Shown here piece after piece: positions 24,901 to 36,410 of a DNA stretch of 64,000 bases; the stretch's first letter is position 1; every line of letters begins with the position of its first letter. A program made the translations under genes and the position numbers. Where the stretch lies: the NCBI GenBank assembly GCA_963969345.1, contig OZ017770.1:11309814-11373813 (forward strand). Reading direction: 5' to 3'. Below the pieces are notes generated by a model. It did not search any database, had not been told where the DNA came from, and saw nothing but the letters and a program-made list of their open reading frames with translations. The stretch comes from Turbatrix aceti (taxonomy: Eukaryota; Nematoda; Chromadorea; Rhabditida; Panagrolaimidae).

Positions 24901-26525
24901 CGCTTTTCAAATACAATTTGCACGCATTCTTCAATGGAAGCATATTTTTTTAACTATCGAGTTTTTTTTGGTAAAAAATGTGCTTTCGACGAATTTTCGT
25001 TAATTGCGCAGAAAATACATTTCAGAATATGATAGTTGCCGGTAACCGTAGTATTATTATCTCAATATTTGTCCCCTACACGCTATGGGCTTGGTCCAAT
25101 TATTATTATTTCACCATTACTCAGTGGTTAGTTATCATTAGACCAGATGTTAGGAGGCACAAATGACGTCCACGTAGGCGTAAATGTCTCGATTCGTTTT
25201 GGTGTCCAATTATATATATTCTTTTATTCCTATCCCTATCAAAACTCACCTGAGTTAGCTGTCGCATTCAACTGCGAAGAAAAATGCCTTGCATTTTGTT
25301 GTTGTTGAACCATCTGAGATTGAATATAGTTAGGCTGATTTGAAGGGTTGTGTGGGAAATTATTCACATAAGACACAGGAGGATAGAATCCGGGGCCCGG
25401 CAGCGGTTGACCCGGACCAATTGGCATAGATCCAGGTCCATGTCCAGGCGTGGTCGGAGTCCCCAGGGATGAAGATGACGTACGTGGTGTAGGCGGAACG
25501 CTTGGAGGCGCTGGCGTCCTGGGAGTGCCCGGCGTCGACGGTACCATTTGTGATGGACCCTGGGGAGTATAAACTTGTTGTTGACGGGGCACTAATTGTG
25601 GCACTGGTGTGGAAGGCCCAGGAGGATAGCCTAAAACTAAGGCTCATTATTCAGATAAAGAAAGGGTGAGACCAGATAAACACGCACCGGTGGTCGCAAA
25701 ACGATGCATAGCACCGCGCGGGAGCTGTTGAGGTGCAATTCGAGCGTTAGGAGGCGGCTGTAAAAGTTATACACTTTTAATAATCATACACCTAAAACAA
25801 AATTGACAAACCACTGTGCTATCCGTCACGGCGTACATATACATGGGCAACTTTCCGCCGCCTTGATGGGGTTGACCAGAAGCTTGAGGCAGTGGTGGCT
25901 GTTGCTGGGGTGACACCGAAGGCTGTCCGCTTACAGATGCCCTCTGCGAAACGTTTTGTGTATATCCAAATTGATTCACGTTAATGGGATATCCCCTGAC
26001 AGAGCTTGCAGCTGCCTGTCTGGCAGTTGTGACATCCACTGTGCCGTAACTCGCGTTCATTACTGAAAAGCAAGAAAATTAAAAAAAACCCTCTAAATTT
26101 TTGGACTCCTACATTGGTATTGCTGCGCTTGTTGAATCTGACCGGTAGTCGTCTGTATGGCTACGGGATTTGGCGCCCGAACAATAAATGGCGACTGCGG
26201 CATAACGTTGACATTGCCCGGTGAACTGGCTAAAAAACAGTTTTATTTAGACACTTATAGCCCTTCAACTGCTTATACTTACACAGTTCCATCGTTACCG
26301 CTTGACCCTGTTGCATGACCTGTGATTTTGAATCGTAGGCAATATTCCCAGTGCTCGCAAAGAATACCTGCCCTTGGTAAACGTGAACGCCGTCTGTAAA
26401 AAATATTTGTTGTGACTCGGAAAGCGCGCACCATAAAACCTACCGTGAGTGATTCGTTGTGGCGTGGCTGTCCTCGGCGAGCTCACAGTGTTGCCGGGAG
26501 CCTTCATCGGCGAATTGATGTTCAT
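21959..26525 (-). CDS. pis-1: PTIP/PAXIP1-like BRCT-domain protein
   Basis: Chromatin and DNA-damage adaptor, 977 aa in 14 exons: 26525-26444, 26393-26283, 26229-26113, 26062-25812, 25757-25688, 25630-25250, 24240-23887, 23840-23381, 23301-23093, 23045-22937, 22891-22750, 22708-22310, 22251-22176, 22131-21959. Residues 1-455 are Q/P/S-rich and disordered in character. Residues 456-977 carry four BRCT repeats: CLAGCCFLLAENSSG; VISVTGFEEREVANLKWMIQ; a third with VVFSAIPARE and IVTPLWIIHSYAQL; and a fourth with FENTWFYLTPSVKP and LSAIIQSAGG. Order and spacing match PTIP BRCT3-6. In vertebrates the last pair binds phospho-Ser in ATM targets and the protein works with MLL3/4 H3K4 methyltransferases. 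The N-terminal BRCT1-2 pair is absent from this model. Intron 6 is about 1 kb. An acceptor TTTCTTTCAG upstream may define a 5' UTR exon. Confidence 0.88.
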
Positions 26526-27112
26526 TACGGAGTAATTTGTCCGTATATTGACTTACATTGAGCTTTGAATAACAGGTCTGAAAGAAAACGGCAAAATCGA
26601 TGCCAATAAAATCCATAAAAACGTGTCGAAAAAAATAAAACGCAAACGATTGCAATACATCAAATCAATTTCTTTGCTTGATGTCTGCAGTGGCTTTAAA
26701 AAACGGAAATACGTGTACCAAATGTCGGTAACACACTTATAGTCCTTCAGAAGATTTTACACGCATCTATAATTTCGCTTCGATGTACACGACAATCATT
26801 GGCAAAGTGCGAACAACGATGACAAGCACTGTCTTCATTGGCTTTCTTTGCAAAGCCAAACAAATTTACGCGGCTGCTGTTTGTCGCCCCCCTTTTCAGG
26901 AATCGCTCCCCTTCCATCTCTGTTGCAAAAGACAAAATGAATATGCGGCAAAAAAATGCTGACTATATAAGCTCTTCCAAAAAAATAAACAACATGTTCT
27001 TTTACAAATTTATTTTCAGGAATAATCAACAATAGCAAAAACGAAAGAAAATGTTATAAATACAAAAATAAATGAATGGCATAACTTAAAAAACAAAAAA
27101 GGCATTGCCGGC
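26526..27112. other. Intergenic between PTIP and ABI
   Basis: 587 bp containing the PTIP 5' region, with a TTTCTTTCAG/GTAAGT pair that could bound a short untranslated exon, and the ABI 3' flank. No other gene is supported. Confidence 0.5.
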
Positions 27113-28450
27113 TCAGATCTCTCCGTGAGGAATCGTCTCAACGTAATTGCTGGGAAAGAGACCCGTCATGCCGTCCATCACGCCTTCGTACCATCCATCA
27201 TCGTTTTTGGCGACCACGTAGACCACGCAACCGACACGCAGGTTGAGTTCATCGGCTTTCTCGGCTTCGTAGTCGTAAATCGCCCGCGCACGCTCAATGA
27301 ATTGTGCCGGGATCCAGTCTGGAGTCGTCGGTGTGCCCTGATCCCAGTACATTTCATCGCCGTAGATCCCCGGAGGCATGGGTTCCTGCGAGCCGTTGGC
27401 CAGGACGTTCGGAGGAGGGGGAAGCATTTCTGCGCCGTCAAATGATAGTGCGTACTGCGAAACAGATCCCGATTGAATACTGGGTGGGAGAATAGAGCTC
27501 CGACTCGTCATTCGGCTGTGCTGGAGCAACGATCCTGCATCTGACATCATTCCGCTGCGACTCGTCACCGTCGAATAGCGATAATCGTAATTAGAAGGCG
27601 GCTGGGGCACGCGAACGACATCTGGCCGCGCAGTTCTTTTTGTAAGCTAAAAAAACATCTGTAAATTGCTTCAATGTACGTCAAAGCTTACAGTTGCTGT
27701 TGAATACGAGCCATAGTGATCGTAAACGCCTCCGCCACTGCCAAAGCCCATGGAGGGTGTAGTCATTGAATCACCTGCGAGAGAATTGGGATAACTCATC
27801 GGAGCGGAACCCGGATGAGAACCCGCGTTTCCGAGGTCATTGAGTTTGGAGAAATTTAACGGACCAAACTCGGACGTTAAAGGTGTTGGCTAAAACGCAA
27901 ATAGATGAATTACAAAATATAAGCAGAAAGCAATTGCCAACCTGCTGTGCGGGATATAAAATCTTGGGTGCACGATGCTGAGGCTTGTTAAGCGTGAGTT
28001 TTCCGATTTCTTGCCGCGCCGCTTTCTCGCGTCCGATGGCGACTTCCTAAATCATATTATGTAACCCCAGGCATTACAAGTCATGTACTCCAACCTGTTG
28101 AAGGTTATTTGTGACATTGGCAAGCGTCACGACGTTTTCCAGTTCAAACTCGAGTGATCGAAGGACGGCAGTGGATAGCTGATTCACCTGAAAAGCTACG
28201 CTGGCTAGCGATTGATTACAGAACTGCTTGGTTTTGTCGAATGCGGCCTTTTTGTTGTGGGACTGAAATGCATGCATAAACAAGTGATACAGCTATAGAA
28301 AAGCAAACTTACACTCCGATAATTTGCTTCACAAAACGCAGCAGCCCGTTCCAAATTCGCAGCACTCTCTTCCAGCGCTTGGATATTTGATGGTATCTCG
28401 TTGCTCAGGAGTTCACGGAGCGCATTATTAGCGCTGTGAAAAGCATCCAT
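27113..28450 (-). CDS. abi-1: Abl interactor (ABI), WAVE complex subunit
   Basis: Subunit of the WAVE regulatory complex that drives Arp2/3-dependent actin assembly. 380 aa in five exons: 28450-28313, 28262-28095, 28046-27942, 27889-27692, 27646-27113. The N-terminus (LLSNEIPSNIQALEESAANL, NYRS) and the helical SLASVAFQVNQL segment match the ABI wave-binding region; REKAARQEIGKLTLNK matches the homeodomain-homologous region. A P/S/G-rich linker leads to a C-terminal SH3 domain (about 322-376) with ALYDY-type AIYDYEAEKADEL, GWYEG and GLFPSNYVE. It is shorter than human Abi1 (508) because the Pro-rich linker is short. The start was chosen for the conserved N-terminus; no acceptor is evident before it. 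It is transcribed divergently from the acid phosphatase. Confidence 0.94.
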
Positions 28451-28633
28451 CAAAAATAGGGAATATAAATCAGGCAAGAAGACAGGGCAAGCAAAAGGAA
28501 GTGAACAATAGAAATGAATGTAATGATGAATCAATCGCACTCTCGACACGAAAGAGCTTTGCAGAATTCTTTGCAAAAAAAGTGGTTTTTTATTTGCATG
28601 CGGAAACGTCTGTTGTGACGCCGTCTTTGCTGC
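28451..28633. promoter_or_regulatory. Divergent promoter region, ABI / acid phosphatase
   Basis: Only 183 bp separate the ABI start codon (minus) from the phosphatase start codon (plus), so both promoters must overlap here unless upstream untranslated exons exist. No specific factor site was identified. Confidence 0.4.
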
Positions 28634-30223
28634 ATGTTATTATCTCATATCGTAAACCTATGCGTCTGGGCAACGCTATCACGCTTCATAGCATGCACTG
28701 GCAGCAGCATACCGGTTTTGGATATCTCTACTCTTCAACTCGTGCACGCAGTTTGTTGTTTTCCTAGCATATTTTTTATCTAAACATAGATAACTTGAGA
28801 TATGGAGACACGGTGACCGAACACCGTCGTTTACAATTCCGTCCGATCACATGAACACAGAAGCGTCGTGGTATCTGGGACTTGGGGAGTTGACGGAGAT
28901 TGGCGCTGAGCAGGAATACTACCTTGGACAGTTTATTCGTCAACGTTATGACAATTTTTTATCGAAGAAATACAGTCCCTTTGAGGTCGTTAATTTTGTT
29001 TAATGCGCGATCTATATTTTTTTACAGATTTTTGTTCGCAGTTCAGACTACAATCGCACATTGGCCTCTGCCCAAGCCGTAATGGCGGGGCTCTTCGACT
29101 ATTCCAAGCCTCCTTGGTTACCCGTTCCCATCCACACTGTCTCTAGGGCCGAGGATAGGGTAATGCGTTCTTCCTGGTTTGAAATTTGTTTTTGTCGTTT
29201 TAGATTTTGTATGCTCATGTCGAGTGCCCGGCAGCAGAAATGGAAGAAGAATTGGTCTACGGCACCTTGCCTGAAATCCGGGCGATTGAGGCTGAGAATC
29301 GCGAATTTTTGACATTTCTTGCCAAAAAAGGAGGCTTGTCGCCTGTGCCCTTGCCTCTCAAACTTGTTGATCTTCTCTTTGATCCACTATTTTCCATATC
29401 CCGCCATCCTGAGGAACACCAACTTCCTTCCTGGGTTAATGCGACTGTTTTTAACAAAATCTGGCGACTCTATGACCTCGCTTCAAAATTCCACTTTCAC
29501 ACCCCGCTGCTTAAGAGACTCCGAACCGGTCCTCTTCTCCAAGACATACTCAATCGTCTGAATCAAAAGGCTCGAAATGTACTTGATAACCGTTTCAAGT
29601 TTTACGCATACTCTGCGGTACATATTTTTTTTATTGATATTATTTTCTGTAACATATTTTTGACGTGTGTTCTAACATTCTAGCACGACACCACGATTTT
29701 CGCATTGCTTTCTGCCTTTGACATAACCCTTGAAAACTATCCAAAATTTTCTACTGCAGTCTTCGTCGAGCTTCATAAACTCAACAATGAATTTTTCGTG
29801 AACCTGATTTACAAGAATGAAACCAACACATCTAACATGGTTTCTGTCAACATTCCTAATTGCCAAAGTCCGTGCCGTCTTGATCATCTTATTCAAATCT
29901 CAGCATCTAAGATTTCCCAAAATTGGCTTAAGGAGTGCGAACCCGTGTCACGTAATGCCCATGCCAGTGATTCAACTGTCCGTGTACCGGTGCTTTTGTG
30001 TACGTCTACTCACAATGAATTTTTTGTCAATATTTAAAACAAATAATTTTTAGTTATTGTCGTTCTATTGATTGCGGTGGTACTCTTCGTGGCATTTTTA
30101 CAGCATCGAACAACATTTCGGTTTTCTAAAAATCGTGCACGTGGAAGGTCTTCGTCGCTTTTCAAACCCCTTTTCGGAACCAGTGTCGTACGGCTACTTA
30201 ATGAAAATGACATATCTGAGTGA
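28634..30223 (+). CDS. Histidine acid phosphatase, type I membrane protein
   Basis: Lysosomal/prostatic-type acid phosphatase, 444 aa in six exons: 28634-28750, 28800-28985, 29028-29159, 29204-29617, 29684-29999, 30054-30223. Exon 1 encodes a hydrophobic signal peptide (LLSHIVNLCVWATL). The catalytic core is RHGDRTP (42-48; His43 is the phosphohistidine nucleophile), VRSSDYNRTLASAQ, and YSAHDTTIFALL with the proton-donor pair His284-Asp285. Residues 389-404 form a membrane helix followed by a basic cytosolic tail, as in ACP2. The enzyme hydrolyses phosphomonoesters in lysosomes or at the surface. The exon 1/2 junction needs a weak acceptor (TTGAG); the nearby CATAG would bring an in-frame stop. 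S2P follows after about 200 bp on the same strand. Confidence 0.9.
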
Positions 30224-30420
30224 GAAGTAATAACTATGGTATCTTTCTAAATTATAATATTTGATAATTTGTGTAGAACTGACAGAGTTGGATAAAGTTA
30301 TAGGTATTCATTTTTATTTGTAAATTTTGTCGAAAGCGTGAAAAGTCGGTTTGATTCCGTTCTATTTTTTTATAATAATTTTATAATGATGCATTTTACA
30401 TAAAAATTATATAAATATTC

Positions 30421-32662
30421 ATGTTTTTTAGGGTTTTTTTTAATTTGGTCGAAGGATGTGTCATGTTTGCTACGACCGGCGTCTTACTACTATTCATAGT
30501 TTGGACGTCGTTATTTCTTTTTGACTACTACCTCCGGCTATGGCATGTTGGTTGGTACGATAGATTTGCTACCAACTTTGGTCTGCAGATTTCCATCTTC
30601 CAAGTGAGTTTTAGAAGCTTAACGAATGAACATTTTTTTGTTTTACACTTTTTAGCTTCGAATTTACGCTACAAGGTTTGATGGCAGCCACGTTCTAAAC
30701 TCATATTCTTCGACTATACGTACCCTTAAAACTAGCAGGTTTTGGATCAGATTTATTGACCTATGGTTCACGCTTGGAGCCTTTGTTGGGCTGCTGAGCT
30801 TTGTTCTTGCAACTGCTTACCTTTCTTACCTACTGCTGTGCGAACTTACTAACATATTTACTTTATCTGTAGGAATTTCAATTTACGATATTCGAATAAC
30901 CCCCGAAGGCAATTATCATACCGCAACTGGTGAATCTAACTTTGAAGATGCGTTGTCTTACGTACCATATCAATATCACGTTCAGTGTAAGTGCTTTTGA
31001 CACATTATTATTTTTTATAAACGATCGTAAGAACGAATACCATTTAAGCGATTCGGAAATTGCTCGTCATTTTTTTTTATTATACTTAATTTCTTTTTTA
31101 GCCGGAATTACTCCTGTCGTGCCTGGTGTCAATATTCCCCTCTCGCATACGCCACTATTTATGACCGTGCTTATTGTAGCAGGAATAATTCATGAACTGG
31201 GGCATACCTTAGCAGCCATAAATACGGGCGTCCGGGTCTCTGGATTTGGTGTATTTGTTTTTATGATTTATCCAGGTGCTTTCACCGAAATTGACTCAGA
31301 TGAACTTGGTGTGTTTCATTCCTCTTTGTTCATAAAAAAATATGAAATGTTGCTTTTTTAGATCGAGCTTCATCTGCCCAAAAGCTTCGCATTTTTACTG
31401 CTGGTGTTTGGCACAATTTAGTATTAGCTTTGATGGGCTATTTGTTATTTCTCTCTGTTCCAGTCGTTTCAGTACCATTTTTTTGCACTGATGGAGGTGT
31501 TTTGGTAAATGGTATGTCTTTTTTAAAATGAGCTTGTTTGCAGACCGTAGAAAGTGTGGGTACCTAATTTTGTCAAATATCTGTTGACATATTTTTATAA
31601 ATTTTTCAGATTTGAGCACCGAATCAGGCTTAATTGGACCAAGTGGGTTACGACATGGTGACGTCATTATAGGTGTAAATGACTGTCAGGTAACGAACAA
31701 ACGCGATTACCTTCGATGTCTCTCCCTGCACGATGTCGATGTCCCCCGATTTGGCTACCTCTACCCCTATTCCGACATCGTATCCCAAACAGCCGATGTC
31801 GAGCACGTCGAAGCTGTAAATGGGGAGATTTCTTGTTGCCACGATTTTGACAACACATCGACCGCGACTCATATGTGCTTCCAATACGGAAATTACGAAA
31901 TGTCGACGCTTATGACGGATCAGAAAAAACTAGTGTTGATGGTAAATAACAACTCAATCGATCTCTTTCCACCCCCCTACCATCGTGCTACGACCAAGAA
32001 TTACCGGCAAAACGGCGATTATCTTTTTGCTTGTTTGAATGCTCGAGAGGTTATTAATAGGTTTCCGTGCGATGCTGTCAACTTTCAGCCGATGGTTTGT
32101 TTATTTTTTATTTTTTGTTTACTAACAGTTAATGGCTTTTCAGCAGGGACTTGTATGTGCATATCCCGCGTTGTACAATGGAACCGCACTTTTACGATTC
32201 AAAATTGCCAATCATTCCCAGCCTGTCTTGTATATTGGGCAACTAAACGAGGTTTGTGGTGTCGTCAGCTGTACAAAGTGAATTTTATATTTTTTTCAGG
32301 CACGTTACCTTCTTAATCTCCAGGAATTAATTCCTCGTTTTTATTGGGTCCCTTATTCATTTCCTACCTTCATAGAACTCATAGCAAAATATGTCATTAC
32401 ATTTTCTCTTGCTCTGGGGCTTCTCAATGCGGTACCCTGCTACGGTCTTGACGGTCAGTTCATAGCACGTACCGTCATCGACTATTTTTTTCATCATTAC
32501 GATACCGAGTAGGTTTATGTTATTCAAGCAACTTATGCCTTTTTTTGTATTTGCAGAAAACGTATCCGCGTATCGTCGTGCCTCCTGCTCTACGGGACCG
32601 TCATTCTTTGTCTCAACGTAATGGTAGGCTTTGCCAAATTTCTGGTCCTAAATTCGTACTAA
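30421..32662 (+). CDS. Site-2 protease (MBTPS2), intramembrane metalloprotease
   Basis: Golgi intramembrane zinc protease that cleaves SREBP/ATF6-type membrane transcription factors after site-1 cleavage. 592 aa in eight exons: 30421-30603, 30656-30986, 31102-31308, 31362-31511, 31610-32094, 32144-32251, 32300-32508, 32557-32662. The active-site helix is HELGH (202-206) in IIHELGHTLAAI, followed by FGVFVFMIYPGAFTEID. A PDZ-like Cys-rich luminal segment (GLRHGDVIIGVNDCQVTN) follows, and the third zinc ligand is in NAVPCYGLDG (538-540). Start choice is uncertain: 30421 sits inside a T-rich acceptor (TTTTTTAG at 30424-30431); if that is a trans-splice site, the in-frame Met is at 30463 and gives a better match to the family N-terminus, though an out-of-frame ATG occurs at 30455. 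Confidence 0.93.
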
Positions 32663-33554
32663 AAATAAGTTTTTTTTATTAATTATTTGTAGAATATTTT
32701 TTTGTAATTATTGTTTTTTATGCTAATTTGTAATTTACTTTTGACGACCGAGAAATGTGATATTAATTTTTTTACCAAAATATAGGTACAAGGGCATTAT
32801 GATCAAAAGAAGTAAAAATTTTGGTGTCTTTTTAATTTATTTTTACATTATTTATTTGTTCGTTAAATGTTTTTTTGTTTTTGCTTTACACAATTTTTTT
32901 GTAATCGGGAAAACCTTTGATGTATAAGACGCTGAAAATGCAAACGAATACCAAAAGTGCAAACCTTTTTGAGTTGAGTTATTAAAAAAACGTAGATCAA
33001 AAATCAGAATGTTAGTGCTCAATAATATATCATCGAATTGAAAAGTTTGAGCCATGGAATCTAACGTGCTCTAAGCAAACAGCGTTTTATTTTTAATGCA
33101 ATTTTTTTACACCTCAAAATTCATTTCCGATTCACAATCGTTAGGTTGTCATTACATGAATCGTCAGTCCGCTTTTAAAACACAATTTTCTGCAACATTT
33201 TTTTTTATTACTGTAAGGAGGTTTTATACATTCTGGATTTTCCCAATTGCCTTTGAAGGAGCCTCTTAAACAAGGGTTTCACGAATAATTTTTTTTGTGT
33301 AAATATTTTTGACGAATTTAATACTTTTATTTTTTATTTTTTTTTGGTCTTATTTTTTTATGGCCTTTTTATTACAATGATCGGGTTATTTGTTGTTGTT
33401 GAATAAATGACGATTCTCCATTTTTTTGGTGCACATTTTTACAATTGAGTCTAAGGAAGACGAATTATTCTGTGTTGCAATACACGAGCTACTCTATCGA
33501 ATACTGTGACTGTAAACCTTGTTTGTGCATCGTGATACTTTATTTTAGGTTGTC
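32663..33554. other. Intergenic between S2P and sugar transporter
   Basis: About 890 bp of very AT-rich sequence. No coding region or RNA gene was seen. It ends in TATTTTAG at 33541-33548, a likely trans-splice acceptor for the next gene. Confidence 0.55.
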
Positions 33555-34965
33555 ATGACTAAAAGTTCTATTGAGTATAGCCTGATTGAACCTCACAAAC
33601 AAAATCATGAATCTCATTCAAGTTTTGGTTTTAAAAGTTACATCGTGGCTTCGATGATCTTTCTCTGGACGGGTTATACGCTTTCCGTTCGTTTTACCCG
33701 ATCAACGACTCCTCCAGATCAGGTAACTTTTTTTTGTACGTATTTTCATAAAGTTTGACTTTTTAGCTGTACTCACCACCCGCTGTCGTTCTTCTAGGAG
33801 AAGTTATGAAATGTTGTGTCACGATTTTAATGATTGGTTACGAAAATGATTTTTCACCCCCCAAGTTTTGCAGGGTAAGTTCAGCTTTTCTTTTCTCCAA
33901 TATTGTTTGTCTTTGCAGACCATTATCCGTGACTTTATCCACAAACCCGTCGAACTACTGAAAATGAGTGTGCCTTCTCTTGTCTATGCCATCCAGAACA
34001 ACCTTGATTTTGTTGCTTTGTCCAACCTCGATGCCGGTGTCTATCAAGTCACAATTCAACTTAAAGTTGTTACTACAGCCATTTTTATGATGTTTTTTCT
34101 TCGCCGTACATTTTCTCTTCGACGATGGGTTGCCATATTTATGCTCTTTTCCGGTGTTGCTGCAGTGCAGGTATTTTTTCATTTTGATAATTTTTGCAAA
34201 AAAATTGGCGACTTGATGGGTCAGAGGTTTCTGAAACTTCTAAAAAATATCATTTTTTAACTAGGGATTATATAAATTGTGTGATCCATTATTAAGTAAC
34301 AAAATTGAAAATTTTTGGTTCACTGTAAACGGATCTTGTTTACAAAATCAGTCTTCCTTTCTTGCATTAAATTTAGTTTTTTTAGCTGAACAACATGGAT
34401 GAACGACAGCCACAAAATGCTCATGAAAATGTGGCAATTGGATTGATTGCCGTCTTCACAACATGTATAACAGCAGGCTTTGCGGGTGTCTATTTTGAAA
34501 AAATGCTTAAAGACGGATCAACTAATTCATCGTTTTGGATTCGCAATCTACAAATGTACTCCTGTGGTATTGTATTTGCCTTTCTTGGATGCTTTGCTGG
34601 TGATAAATATTTTTCTTTTCATTCATTTTTTCACGGCTTTACTCCTTTGGTTTATCTCATTACCGGTAAGCTAATTAATAATATTTTTCTGCATACGTAT
34701 ATGCCTTAACCGGCGACACATTTGTTCATTTATGAAAAACCTTTTTCACTTTTTAGCCTTTCTCAGCTTCGGTGGGTTGTACATTTCGATGGTCATGAAG
34801 TATCTGGATAACCTATACAAAAGCTTTGCTTCCGCAGTTTCAATAATTCTTATTGTCATAGCATCATTTTTTTTGTTTCCGGACGTTTTTGTTGGTATTT
34901 ATTTTTATGTTGGTTCCTGTACGGTATGCATTGCCATACTACTGTACAACTCGGTGAATGAGTGA
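33555..34965 (+). CDS. Nucleotide-sugar transporter, SLC35A family
   Basis: Golgi membrane antiporter exchanging a nucleotide sugar for its monophosphate. 338 aa in five exons: 33555-33722, 33767-33874, 33919-34170, 34386-34665, 34757-34965. The hallmark stretch is MSVPSLVYAIQNNLDFVALS then NLDAGVYQVTIQLKVVTTA, followed by GFAGVYFEKMLK, IRNLQMY and the C-terminal YLDNLYKSFASAVSIIL. About ten hydrophobic segments are visible. The family carries UDP-galactose, UDP-GlcNAc or CMP-sialic acid; nematodes generally lack sialic acid, so a UDP-sugar is more likely, but sequence alone does not decide. The start lies 6 nt after TTTTAG. AATAAA is at 35026. Confidence 0.94.
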
Positions 34966-36092
34966 AATACTGTGCCTTTAAGTGTTAATTGTATTTTGAT
35001 CGTTGCTATAACGATATTGCATTGTAATAAATAAAAACGGTAATAATTTATAAATACCCTTGTTGGTATTCTCACTGCTTTTTTTATCCTGGCAAGTCCC
35101 CAGACGCAAAACATCCCGTTGTTAGAACACCCGTTTACTCGTTGCTTTATTAACATTTTTTTCTACAAAACGTTTTATAGTTTTGAATTGCCAACGTCGT
35201 GGGCTTTTTTATGCATTAATTTCGCTTGTTGCTAACTAAGAACGTTGAGTTTTATCAAACTCTGCATCTATTGGCCTACAACAAAGAATCCAGGCGAAAA
35301 AATGTGCTAAGCTCTTTTTTTGATAAAAAAATAATATATTGCTAGACATTTTTTTGCTTATGGGTAAATTCTTTAACCGCTAATCGTAATTTTAAAAAGT
35401 ACAACAAATTTTCCATAATACATAACTTTTGACATAAAATCTGATAATTTTTTCTACGCTTGGCATGTGCCATAGAGCTAATCTTAGTTAAGAGAGGAAA
35501 ATTGTCTTCTCGCCGTTTTTCCGTTGCCCGCTTTTTGCCCCTGTGGTGCCTTGATGTGAGAAGCAGCTCTCTCTCCATCGGTTTTCGCTCCCCCTCTTCT
35601 TCTTTCTCTTTGCGGACAGCGGATGGCTTGCGTGGCCGGCGGCGACGGCAGCGGGTGGCGGCATTCTTTCTGACAATTCACCACAACACAGGGACTTACT
35701 TGCCTTGTTGTTTTTTTTATACAAGTAACTGTGAGATGTCGTTTTTGCGAACGAGAGAGAGGGAGGAAGAAAAAGAAGAAAACTCACATTGGAACATTCA
35801 TGTTTGCATCTACTAGTTTGTTTAACATCATGTTTGGTGGAATTATCATGTTCCGGAAAGAAAACCTATTTTTTTAGAGATGCCCTGCCCTATAGCATTT
35901 TTCATTTTCACATTTTTTTTGCATGTTGTAATTTCTTTAGTTAACTTTTATCTTTATTACAAATTCCAAAAAAGTTGCTGCAATTTTTTTTAAATTTTTT
36001 TTTGATAGAGCTTTTCGCATTGTTTTTTTTCTTGTTGGCTCAAAATGTCCTAAAATAAATTGTTTCCATTTATCTTTTTTAGCCTTTGATAA
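34966..36092. other. Intergenic after sugar transporter
   Basis: About 1.1 kb. A GC-richer pocket at 35500-35690 has ORFs on both strands with arginine- and serine-rich translations but no recognised family or splice structure, so it is not called. It may hold promoter sequence for the downstream genes. Confidence 0.45.
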
Positions 36093-36281
36093 ATGGCAGC
36101 ATTAGCCATGGCAGCAAGCATTATTTTACCAATGTTTTGTGGTCTTCCAACGTGGTTATTTTTTTATACTTTTCAAAAAAGTTTTAAACTTAGATTGCGG
36201 TCAAACAATAATGCCATTTTTCTATTTTTTTCAGAAAAAAATATTATTGACGAATTGAAGAAAAATGTAAACGATGAGTAG
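36093..36281 (+). CDS. Possible small membrane protein (62 aa), unrecognised
   Basis: An ATG frame begins 10 nt after TTTTTTAG (36076-36082), the same acceptor-to-ATG layout seen at other genes here. The product has one hydrophobic helix (AASIILPMFCGLPTWLFFY, about residues 8-26), a basic segment and a charged tail ending in IDELKKNVNDE. I do not recognise the family. A potential 35-nt intron (36200-36234) would shorten it to about 39 aa. The stop is 110 nt before the acceptor in front of TMEM132, similar to intercistronic spacing in nematode operons. It could also be an untranslated or chance ORF. Confidence 0.35.
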   Translation: MAALAMAASIILPMFCGLPTWLFFYTFQKSFKLRLRSNNNAIFLFFSEKNIIDELKKNVNDE

Positions 36282-36410
36282 TAGTGATAAAGCTGATTGT
36301 CTTTGCCATTTTTTATGTTTACCTATTTTACGAGACATTTTAATGACTTTGCGTGATCGGATCACAACTTAAAACTTTTGTTGTTTTGCAGGCATTTTTT
36401 TTGTCAGTGC

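Noticed and set aside
35460..35816. 118-aa frame in a GC-rich pocket
   Set aside because: ORFs on both strands, low-complexity Arg/Ser content, no gene structure.
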